DNA of 64,000 nucleotides from assembly GCF_932526225.1 (NCBI RefSeq), contig NC_064039.1, forward strand, positions 5,531,001-5,595,000, read 5' to 3'. A model generated the notes under the pieces. It made no database searches. It saw nothing but the letters and a program-made list of their open reading frames with translations, and was not told the origin of the DNA. Position numbers and translations under genes: made by a program. The DNA is from Nematostella vectensis (taxonomy: Eukaryota > Cnidaria > Anthozoa > Actiniaria > Edwardsiidae). Below, one piece after another: positions 1 through 12,000 of the stretch (its first letter is position 1; each line of letters starts with the position of its first letter).

Positions 1-54
1 AATGTTTGCATCGTTTCAGCTGACATAGAGGCTTCTGATATATAAATAACCTAC

Positions 55-3000
55 CCTTGTTGTTCAACCGAGTCATCAACATCGTTGTCTAGCTCAGGAA
101 AGTTATTCACTTCACTAGATACATTATAACCGGCCAACGTCCTGTCCGAAAATCTGTCCGGCAGAGGCACATAGACAGGAGAGCTGCGTGCATAACCTGC
201 TCCGATACTTATCGGCTGCACGTGAGATGTAGAGGATTTACTTGGCTTGAAAGTCACGGAATCACCAAAGCCTTTAGCCTAAGGGGAAGATCAAATGGAT
301 TTAAAACACATAATCCAACAGATATAGAACACGTGATCAAACGAATCTAGAACACGTGATCAAATGGGTCTAGAACACGTGATCAAATAGATCTAGAACA
401 CGTGATCAAATGAGAGCACGTGGTCAAATGGATCTAGAACACGTGGTCATATGGATCTAGAATGTAATCCGCTACATACATTACCTGCCTCAGTCTTCCC
501 ACGACGCTTCGTATTGCACTTGGAGGGGAGGGGTGCCAAATCAAAAACCAACGCATTGTTTGTTTTTTTTCGTCCATTTTTTTTAATGACCTCTCATTAT
601 AGAAAAAAATCTGAACCCTTGCTTCTTTTTGTCCTTAAAGGAAGAGGTAACCTTGTAAAAGTCGTAATCTAAATCTATCTATTTAGACTGTACCCCTTAC
701 ACACAGCTTGAGCGAAAGATATTGCTAAATGAGCTAAATAGAGGCAAAAGGCAATAATCATTACAAATAAAAAAGTAAAAAAGGTAATGTATTTGGCATA
801 AGGAAAACATCTGTTTATCCTTATAATTCTATTTTTGTGCAAAAAAAAAAAAAATGATACAGGAAAGCTAGAATTGAAAATTGTCAAGCGCAGGGATAGG
901 GACTTCGCTATATCACAGGTTTGAAGGATCTCTCATATAATCCTAGATCGGAAAGTTCGTTTCGATATTTACATGTAGCCCAGGGACTATTTTTTCACTA
1001 AACAAAGCGAGTGGAGACGTAAGATGACTACCTCTTCCGTCTCCACTTCATAAGAAACGCTCGTATGATTACGAACGTTAGATCGCTCTGTGTCGCACTC
1101 GCTTCCTTACAGTACGTACCGTTAGATCGGTCTGTGTCCCACTCGCTTCCTTACAGTACGTACCGTTAGATCGGTCTGTGTCGCACTCGCTTCCTTACAG
1201 TACGTACCGTTAGATCGGTCTGTGTCGCACTCGCTTTCTTACAGTACGTACCGTTAGATCGCTCTGTGTCGTACTCGCTTCCTTACAGTACGTACCGTAA
1301 GATCGCTCTGTGTCGCACTCGCTTCCTCACAGTACGTACCGTTAGATTGGTCTGTGTCGCACTCGCTTCCTTACAGTACTTACCGTAAAACGGTCTGTGT
1401 CGCACTCGCTTCCTTACAGTACTTACCGTAAGATCGCTCTGTGTCGCACTCGCTTCCTTGCAGTACGTACCGTTAGATCGCTCTGTGTCGCACTCGCTTC
1501 CTTACAGTACGTACCGTTAGATCGGTCTGTGTCCCACTCGCTTCCTTACAGTACGTACCGTTAGATCGGTCTGTGTCGCACTCGCTTTCTTACAGTACGT
1601 ACCGTTAGATCGCTCTGTGTCGCACTCGCTTCCTTACAGTACGTACCGTTAGATCGGTTTGTGTCGCACTCGCTTCCTTACAGTACGTACCGTTAGATCG
1701 GTCTGTGTCGCACTCGCTTCCTTACAGTACGTACCGTTAGATCGGTCTGTGTCGCACTCGCTTCCTTACAGTACGTACCGTTAGATCGGTCAGTGTCGCA
1801 CTCGCTTCCTTACAGTACGTACCGTTAGATCGGTCTGTGTCGCACTTGCTTCCTTACAGTACGTACCGTTAGATCGCTCTGTGTCGCACTCGCTTCCTTA
1901 CAGAGTACGTACCGTTAGATCGGTCAGTGTCGCACTCGCTTCCTTACAGTACGTACCGTTAGATCGGTCTGTGTCGCACTCGCTTCCTTACAGTACGTAC
2001 CGTTAGATCGGTCTGTGTCGCACTCGCTTCCTTACAGTACGTACCGTTAGATCGGTCTGTGTCGCACTCGCTTCCTTACAGTACGTACCGTTAGATCACT
2101 CTGTGTCGCACTCGCTTCCTTGCAGTACGTACCGTTAGATCGCTCTGTGTCGCACTCGCTTCCTTACAGTACGTACCGTTAGATCGGTCTGTGTCGCACT
2201 CGCTTCCTTACAGTACTTACCGTTAGATCGCTCTGTGTCGCACCCGCTTCCTTACAGTACGTACCGTTAGATCGCTCTGTGTCGCACTCGCTTCCTTACA
2301 GTACGTACCGTTAGATCGCTCTGTGTCGCACTCGCTTCCTTACAGTACGTACCGTTAGATCGCTCTGTGTCGCACTCGCTTCCTTACAGTACGTACCGTT
2401 AGATCGCTCTGTGTCGCACTCGCTTCCTTACAGTACGTACCGTTAGATCGCTCTGTGTCGCACTCGCTTCCTTACAGTACGTACCGTTAGATCGCACTGT
2501 GTCGCACTCGCTTCCTTACAGTACGTACCGTTAGATCGGTCTGTGTCGCACTCGCTTCCTTACAGTACGTACCGTTAGATCGGTCTGTGTCGCACTCGCT
2601 TCCTTACAGTACGTACCGTTAGATCGCTCTGTGTCGCACTCGCTTCCTTACAGTACGTACCGTTAGATCGCTCTGTGTCGCACTCGCTTCCTTACAGTAC
2701 GTACCGTTAGATCGCTCTGTGTCGCACTCGCTTCCTTACAGTACGTACCGTTAGATCGGTCTGTGTCGCACTCGCTTCCTTACAGTACGTACCGTTAGAT
2801 CGCTCTGTGTCGCACTCGCTTCCTTACAGTACGTACCGTTAGATCGCTCTGTGTCGCACTCGCTTCCTTACAGTACGTACCGTTAGATCGGTCTGTGTCC
2901 CACTCGCTTCCTTACAGTACGTACCGTTAGATCGGTCTGTGTCGCACTCGCTTTCTTACAGTACGTACCGTTAGATCGCTCTGTGTCGTACTCGCTTCCT

Positions 3001-6000
3001 TACAGTACGTACCGTAAGATCGCTCTGTGTCGCACTCGCTTCCTCACAGTACGTACCGTTAGATTGGTCTGTGTCGCACTCGCTTCCTCACAGTACGTAC
3101 CGTTAGATCGGTCTGTGTCGCACTCGCTTCCTTACAGTACTTACCGTAAAACGGTCTGTGTCGCACTCGCTTCCTTACAGTACTTACCGTAAGATCGCTC
3201 TGTGTCGCACTCGCTTCCTTGCAGTACGTACCGTTAGATCACTCTGTGTCGCACTCGCTTCCTTGCAGTACGTACCGTTAGATCGCTCTGTGTCGCACTC
3301 GCTTCCTTACAGTACGTACCGTTAGATCGCTCTGTGTCGCACTCGCTTCCTTACAGTACGTACCGTTAGATCGGTCTGTGTCCAACTCGCTCCCTTAAAG
3401 TACGTACCGTTAGATCGGTCTGTGTCGCACTCGCTTCCTTACAGTACGTACCGTTAGATCGCTCTGTGTCGCACTCGCTTCCTTGCAGTACGTACCGTTA
3501 GATCACTCTGTGTCGCACTCGCTTCCTTGCAGTACGTACCGTTAGATCGCTCTGTGTCGCACTCGCTTCCTTACAGTACGTACCGTTAGATCGCTCTGTG
3601 TCGCACTCGCTTCCTTACAGTACGTACCGTTAGATCGGTCTGTGTCGCACTCGCTTCCTTACAGTACGTACCGTTAGATCGGTCCGTGTCGCACTCGCTT
3701 CCTTACAGTACGTACTGTTAGATCGCTCTGTGACGCACTCGCTTTCTTACAGTACGTACCGTTAGATCGGTCTGTGTCGCACTCGCTTCCTTACAGTACG
3801 TACCGTTAGATCGGTCCGTGTCGCACTTGCTTCCTTACAGTACGTACCGTTAGATCGCTCTGTGTCACACTCGCTTCCTTACAGTACGTACCGTTAGATC
3901 ACTCTGTGTCGCTGTAGGTTTGCCATTGTTACGAGTGCTGGCACCGGTGTACTTCTGCATGACCTTTGGGGTCCCTTCCGTGTCGAACATGCCCTCCACC
4001 TTGGCGGTACGGACCTCCCAGTTAGTCTGGCTACGCTTCATGCTGCCTGGTTCGTCTTGACATACAGAATCGATAAACAGAATAAGGCTAGAGATAAACA
4101 AACTGAAGCCTAACAAACACTCGCCAACAATTTCCACTTTCTTTTACCATCTTTCCAAAGTCTCTACCTATTTGAAAACAAATGGATAGATTTGAATTTG
4201 TTGCTATTTTGCCATAATCTACAAATTGAGAAAAGTCGTTTGCTTTTCAGTGGAGGCATCTATTTTGCTTAAAAAAGATCGTGATGCGTTGGGTAATATG
4301 CGCGGGAAGAAGACTGGGTAGTGATTAATATTGAAGAATTTGAATTTGAACTAAGAAATCACGTGACCTTTTGAGTGGCAAACCCAAGCAAAAATAAACA
4401 AAGAAATCACGTGACTTTTTGAGTGGCAAACCCAAGCAAACAATAAACAAAGAAATCACGTGACTTTTTGAGTGGCAAACCCAAGCAAACAAAAAAACAA
4501 AAAAACAAGAAATCTCGTGACTTTTTGAGTGGCAAACCCAAGCAAACAATAAACAAAGAAATCACTTGACTTTTTGAGTGGCAAACCCAAGCAAACAATA
4601 AACAAAGAAATCACGTCACTTTTTAAGTGGCAAACCCAACCAAAAAGTAAACAAGAAATCTCGTGACTTTTTGAGTGGAAAACCTAAGCAAACAATAAAC
4701 AAAGAAATCACGTGACTTTTTGAGTGGCAAACCCAAGCAAACAATAAACAGAGAAATCACGTGACTTTTTAAGTGGCACACCCAAGCAAACAATAAACAA
4801 AGAAATCACGTGACTTTTTGAGTGGCAAACCCATGCAAACAATAAACAAAAAAATCACGTGACTTTTTGAGTGGCAAACCCAAGCAAACAATAAACAAAG
4901 AAAGGCCGCGGCCGTCACGACAGAGAGCGAAATAAAAAATTAGATAAAATATGCCCTTTTTGAATGCCACAGAACCTTTCTGGCTGATTCGTAAGCGCTG
5001 TATAAGTTGCGTTTTGTTAGACCCCGTCCCCACGTATCCGTTTTTGTTTGAAAACGGAACCTTTTTGTTATGGATCCGTTTCCGCCCACACGGAAACGCG
5101 AAAACGATGACCGAAACGGAAGGATTTGAAAACGATCTCCATAGTGGAACAATTTGAAAACGATACCCTTTCGGTTCCGTAGGGACGGACGAAAACGGAA
5201 CCATTCGAAAACGATGGCGTGATTCAATCTGCGCGCGCGATGTAAACAAGCAAAATAGTGGGAATACGCATGCGCTGTAGTGCATTTTATCCTTTTCGTA
5301 TCGTTTTTTTTTTTTTTCAAAATAAAAACGCTTTGTGTGGACGCGGATCTTTTTGAAAACGGAACAAATAAGTTGCGTTTTCAAATGAAAACGGATACGT
5401 GGGGACAGGGTCCTAATTTGGCGCAAAAAGCCGGGGCGCGAGCGAGATTGCCACCCCCAAAAAAGTGATTTCTCAGCACAAGTCGCCCATACCACCTTTT
5501 CTTGCAATTTTTCATTCGGGTTGGCAAAAGAAAGCCAAAATATTTGAAAACTCGATAAAGCTAAAAGCACAACAAAAGAGACAATAAAGCAATACAATAG
5601 TTTGTGCCTTCTAAGTCAATAGTGAAAAAAAAAAGAATTTAGCCTACCTGGTCTTCCCCTGTGCAGAACGGCTCTCCCCTCTTTGGACTGTCTGGAAATC
5701 TTCGCTCTTGTTGGAGTATACTCGTTTGCATCCATCCAGGTCCCGGATGTCGAGGCCAGGTTGGCCCTAGAGGAGCTCATGGATTTGGCGTCCGTTAGCG
5801 ATATCTGAGACATGCTCTTACGGATCTCTGAGACTTTGGGCTGGTGGAGATGGACCTGGAAAAAAAGAAATAAGGGAGAGAAACCTCCCAAATCAAAATA
5901 AAAATGGTGGGGATGGACCTGGAAAGGACGAAATATGGGAGAGAAACCTCCCAAATCAAAATCAAAATGGTGGGGATGGACCTGGAAAGGACTAAATAAG

Positions 6001-9000
6001 GGAGAGAAACCTCCCAAATCAAAATCAAAATGGTGGGGATGGACCTGGAAAGGACGAAATATGGGAGAGAAACCTCCCAAATCAAAATCAAAATGGTGGG
6101 GATGGACCTGGAAAGGACTAAATAAGGGAGAGAAACCTCCCAAATCAAAATCAAAATGGTGGGGATGGACCTGGAAAGGACGAAATATGGGAGAGAAACC
6201 TCCCAAATCAAAATCAAAATGGTGGGGATGGACCTGGAAAGGACTAAATAAGGGAGAGAAACCTCCCAAATCAAAATAAAAATGGTGGGGATGGACCTGG
6301 AAAGGACTAAATAAGGGAGAGAAACCTCCCAAATCAAAATAAAAATGGTGGGGATGGACCTGGAAAGGACTAAATAAGGGAGAGAAACCTCCCAAATCAA
6401 AATAAAAATGGTGGGGATGGACCTGGAAAGGACTAAATAAGGGAGAGAAACCTCCCAAATCAAAATAAAAATGGTGGGGATGGACCTGGAAAGGACTAAA
6501 TAAGGGAGAGAAACCTCCCAAATCAAAATAAAAATGGTGGGGATGGACCTGGAAAGGACTAAATAAGGGAGAGAAACCTCCCAAATCAAAATAAAAATGG
6601 TGGGGATGGACCTGGAAAGGACTAAATAAGGGAGAGAAACCTCCCAAATCAAAATAAAAATGGTGGGGATGGACCTGGAAAAAAAGAAATAAGGGAGAGA
6701 AACCTCCCAAATCAAAATCAAAATGGTGGGGATGGACCTGGAAAGGACTAAATAAGGGAGAGAAACCTCCCAAATCAAAATCAAAATGGTGGGGATGGAC
6801 CTGGAAAGGACTAAATAAGGGAGAGAAACCTCCCAAATCAAAATAAAAATGGTGGGGATGGACCTGGAAAGGACTAAATAAGGGAGAGAAACCTCCCAAA
6901 TCAAAATAAAAATGGTGGGGATGGACCTGGAAAGGACTAAATAAGGGAGAGAAACCTCCCAAATCAAAATAAAAATGGTGGGGATGGACCTGGAAAGGAC
7001 TAAATAAGGGAGAGAAACCTCCCAAATCAAAATAAAAATGGTGGGGATGGACCTGGAAAGGACTAAATAAGGGAGAGAAACCTCCCAAATCAAAATAAAA
7101 ATGGTGGGGATGGACCTGGAAAGGACTAAATAAGGGAGAGAAACCTCCCAAATCAAAATAAAAATGGTGGGGATGGACCTGGAAAGGACTAAATAAGGGA
7201 GAGAAACCTCCCAAATCAAAATCAAAATGGTGGGGATGGACCTGGAAAGGACTAAATAAGGGAGAGAAACCTCCCAAATCAAAATCAAAATGGTGGGGAT
7301 GGACCTGGAAAGGACTAAATAAGGGAGAGAAACCTCCCAAATCAAAATAAAAATGGTGGGGATGGACCTGGAAAGGACTAAATAAGGGAGAGAAACCTCC
7401 CAAATCAAAATAAAAATGGTGGGGATGGACCTGGAAAGGACTAAATAAGGGAGAGAAACCTCCCAAATCAAAATAAAAATGGTGGGGATGGACCTGGAAA
7501 GGACTAAATAAGGGAGAGAAACCTCCCAAATCAAAATAAAAATGGTGGGGATGGACCTGGAAAGGACTAAATAAGGGAGAGAAACCTCCCAAATCAAAAT
7601 AAAAATGGTGGGGATGGACCTGGAAAGGACTAAATAAGGGAGAGAAACCTCCCAAATCAAAATCAAAATGGTGGGGATGGACCTGGAAAGGACGAAATAT
7701 GGGAGAGAAACCTCCCAAATCAAAATCAAAATGGTGGGGATGGACCTGGAAAGGACTAAATAAGGGAGAGAAACCTCCCAAATCAAAATCAAATTGGTGG
7801 AGATGGACCTGGAAAGGACGAAATAAGGGAGAGAAACCTCCCAAATCAAAATAAAAATAAAAAAAGAGGGTAAAACACCAATACTCTGGAAAACAATAAA
7901 TACAGCAACAAGAAGTCCAGAAAAGTTATATCACTTTTCTCTACAAACTTTAAAGGATTAGCCAATACCCTGAATCGTCATTTGTTCCTGATCCTTAGCC
8001 TGGAATGCAGACGTTTACCCGGTGTTTTTATAGCCGCCATCTTGCTCAAAATCCAAGATGGCGGCTACGCCTGCATTGCAGACTACCTTATCCTTTAAAA
8101 AATATTCTCAAATATTTTCACCTAAATGCTGTGTTTAGATACGTCTACTGAGGTATTAATCTTAACAATGAAGGCACTTTGGCTGAGTCTCGAGGGTGAC
8201 CGCATATTGGAGGTTTGACTGACAGTACTGTGTCGTACCTTGGTACTAGAGAAGCAGGCACCCCTAGGCCTCCATGGGTAGTTCGGGGGAGAGCATGGAG
8301 GGCTCCTAGGCTTGAGGACCGGAGCTTGGCTATCACTGGCTTGCTGATTCGCGTTCGCCTCCATCTTGTAACGGCTATTGTACATGGTGATCTTACGGGC
8401 GAGATCCAATGCTGCGGCACCCGAGCTGAGACGGCTATCACTGCGCGACTCGTGTGGGATCTGGCAATCACCTGAAAACAGCGGAAAACATTAGCAGGGC
8501 CTGTATACTGGGTTAACCTTGAAGGAGTTTGTTTAGTTCTGTTTTGAAAAGCATAGCTATCTGATGGTGCTGGACAATGTTTGTTTATCGGATACAGTAA
8601 AAGGACGTTTCATTTCACCTTGATCCTTACGAAGCATGTTTCACTTTACCTTGATTCTTACGGAGCATGTTTCACTTTACCTTGATTCTTACGGAGCATG
8701 TTTCACTTTACCTTGATTCTTACGGAGCATGTTTGACTTTACCTTGATTCTTACGGAGCATGTTTCACTTTACCTTGATTCTTACGGAGCATGTTTCACT
8801 TTACCTTGATTCTTACGGAGCATGTTTGACTTTACCTTGATTCTTACGGAGCATGTTTCACTTTACTTTGATTCTTACGTAGCATGTTTCACTTTACCTT
8901 GATTCTTACGGAGCATGTTTCACTTTACCTTGATTCTTACGGAGCATGTTTCACTTTACCTTGATTCTTACAGAGCTGCCGTGCAAGATACCCAACCGTG

Positions 9001-12000
9001 AAATTCCCTTCCTCGATGCTCGGGTCAACTGTCTGGGAGTGTGTAGACCACCGACTTAAACTATAATTACGTAAAACGGAAATAATTAGCTAAGATTTAT
9101 AAACACCACATTGTCAGTGCGGCCGGCTTGGTCGCAGGCAGTTTACTCAATTTTTATTTTCGCGCATCTAAATAAAGTTAGACTAAGGGTTGTATGCTAA
9201 AATTAAAGCCTGCGAGCAGGCTACAGACCATAGACAGTCTGGTCTAGCTAGATTTGTCATGGCTTCTGTATAACTAACCTGTCCCTCTTGTCTTTAATCA
9301 TTTCGTTAAGGTAATTACTACCAGCCGTGTAGCGAAAATGAGGTACATCTAAAAAGAGACGCACAAATGTTGTTTATTATCTTAATTACTTTAAGTTTCG
9401 CGATAATTTTCCACTTTTATTTTTTTTTATTTGTGTCGTCTTTCTAGATAATAATTTGAGGAGCAGCATAATCAACATCGGAACATTGGCAAGGAGGGAT
9501 AGGGGTTGGGGGGCAACATTGGCAAGGAGGGATAGGGGTTGGGGGGGGAACATTGGCAAGGAGGGATAGGGGTTGGGGGGGGAACATTGGCAAGGAGGGA
9601 TAGGGGTTGGGGGGGGGACATTGGCAAGGAGGGATAGGGGTTGGGGGGGGGGATGAAAACATTTTCATTTCGATAATGTAAGCAGTTTGTCCGTACCGTA
9701 TCCTCCCTACGGCCATGTCATAATCGTAACTATACCGTGACTATTACATTGTGGTTAGATCTTCTGTGAAGCCTCAATTTGACGTCCACGTAAAGAAGAT
9801 AGACTCACCCGAGCAGGACTGATTTACAAGCACGCCTTTGAGCATGTACGAGTTGGTAACGGCTTCTAAATAGCCGGGCTGTCGAGGGAAGAACAACGTT
9901 AATAAAATGGTGAAAATGCTCCAGCGTACAAACATATCGAGCAGCACATTAAATAACACAATAAGCCAATACAGGTCCGAATACCAAAGTTATTTAGTTT
10001 CATAACTCCCTACCACAATGGTTGGCTCTACCTGGACCCAACCGCAAGCGCAACGCAAATATTTTCAGATTTTAATTGAAAAGCTAGGGCAACAAGAGGA
10101 AGCGCAATTGTTTGCTGCGTTGCGTCGCGCTTGCATCTTAGTGAGAACCAAAAGATTGTCGATCAACCTCTCCTTTGTTATCATTAACAATTGAAAAACA
10201 ACACGCAAGAAAAACTTCAAAATAACCAACCACGACAGAAAGTATCTCAGTAACTTGATGAGCCAATAGAAATGAAATCTTCGGGTGACTCAGGTATTTT
10301 ATGGGAGGGTAAAATTGCGATAAGATTGGCCTTCTTTAAAATCCTGAAGCAGTTTGGGCCGGTTGAGGAGTAGGAGGTTACTGGACATAAAACGACTATG
10401 AAAATTACCCGTAATGATGTTACATACCCCTCTGTCTGCATGCTCCTTGCATAGATGAACTGGTGTGAAGGTGCGCGGTGCATCATGGTGCTCGTGCTTG
10501 CGTGGCCGAGGGTTTTCGAGGCGCATGCGCGAAGCACTATTCAACATTGAGCGCTGTAGAAAAGAAAAGAAACATTTGGTCGCGCAAGAAAGCAGGAAGA
10601 CAAAGAGATAGGCTGGGAGGATGGAATTTGAGAGAGGTGGTCAGAAGAAAGAAAAAACAAAGAAAAATATAACTACTAAACTTTAAAAACATCAACATCA
10701 ACAACAAATACATAAGAAAAATAAAAAATAAACTAATGCATCTCACTGCATTTCTATACCTTTCCTTGTTTGTAAGTCAGCTTTAGATTCGTGGGCGCCT
10801 CCTTGAAACAGATTGGACAGCAATGGTTAGATCATCTTATTCAGATTACAGGTTTCGTAAGTTAGGCTAGCTAAGTTCTAGGAGATTAATCTAGTGAAGC
10901 AGAGGCCTGTTAGGGTCGTTTATTTGTCAAGTAGATGCCATAAGGTTCTATGCTGTCATAGATGTCACAAGTGTCTTTAGACACGTAGATGTCATAAGGG
11001 TCTTTAGTCACGTAGATGTCATAAGGGTCTTAAGTCCCGTAGATGCCATAAAGGTGTTAAGCCACGTAGATGCCATAAGGGTCTTTAGTCACGTAGATGT
11101 CATAAGGGTCATAAGTCACATAGATGTCATAAGGGTCTTAAGTCCTGTAGATGCCATAAAGGTGTTAAGCCACGTAGATGCCATAAGGGTCTTTAGTCAC
11201 GTAGATGTCATAAGGGTCATAAGTCACATAGATGTCATAAGGGTCTTAAGTCCCGTAGATGTCATAAGGGTGTTAAGTCACATAGATGGCATAAGTGTCT
11301 TTAGTCACGTAGATGTCATAAGGGTCTTAAGTCACGTACTGTAGATGCCATAAGGGTCTTTAGTCACATGCATATCAGAAGTGTCTTCAGTCACATAGAT
11401 ACCATAAGAGGCTTTAGTCATGCAGATACCATAAGGGTGTTAAGTCACGTAGATGCCATAAGGGTGTTAAGTCCATAGATACCATAAGGGTCTTTCGTCA
11501 TGTAGATACCATAGGTGTCTTTAGTCACATCATACCATAAGTGTCTTTAGTCATGTAGATGCCATAAAGGTCTTAAGTCACGTAGATGCCATAAGAGTCT
11601 TTAGCGCCGTACATGCCATGAGGGTCTTAAGTCACATAGATACCATATGGGTCTTTCGTCATGTAGATACCATAAGTGTCTTTAGACACATCATACCATA
11701 AGTCTCTTTAGTCACGTAGATGCCATCAGGGTCTTTCGTCACATAGATACCATAAGTGTCTTTAGTCATGTAGATGCCATAAAGGTCTTAAGTCACGTAG
11801 ATGCCATAAGAGTCTTTAGCTACGTACATGCCATGAGGGTCTTTAGTTACATACATGCTATAAGGATCTTAAATCGGTAGGTAAATAGGCTAGTGAATAC
11901 CGGTTCATTCTTGGGCACGTCAGTTATCACTACATCCTTGATCTTCATTGCTTTAGCGTGCCTCTTGTTCCTTTCTTTCCTTGATCTGAGCTTCTTTTTT

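Noticed and set aside
1074-3913. CRISPR array
   Set aside because: The units are contiguous 44-bp tandem copies with no unique spacers, in a eukaryotic intron.
4806-5597. 263-codon minus-strand frame as a gene
   Set aside because: It spans a tandem repeat and a MITE and has no homology or splice support.
5795-7849. Long minus-strand frame with a 21-residue Ile/Ser/Trp period
   Set aside because: It is the second frame of the 63-bp minisatellite and exists only because the unit length is a multiple of three without stops.
9444-9716. Proline-rich minus-strand protein
   Set aside because: Translation of the G-rich minisatellite.
10429-10465. Small tail exon on the minus strand ending at a GTATGT donor
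   Set aside because: Its end phase would force a stop in the next exon (9878-9809).
11054-11344. Plus-strand repetitive protein with nine-residue period
   Set aside because: Artefact of the 27-bp tandem repeat; other copies in the array are frame-broken.
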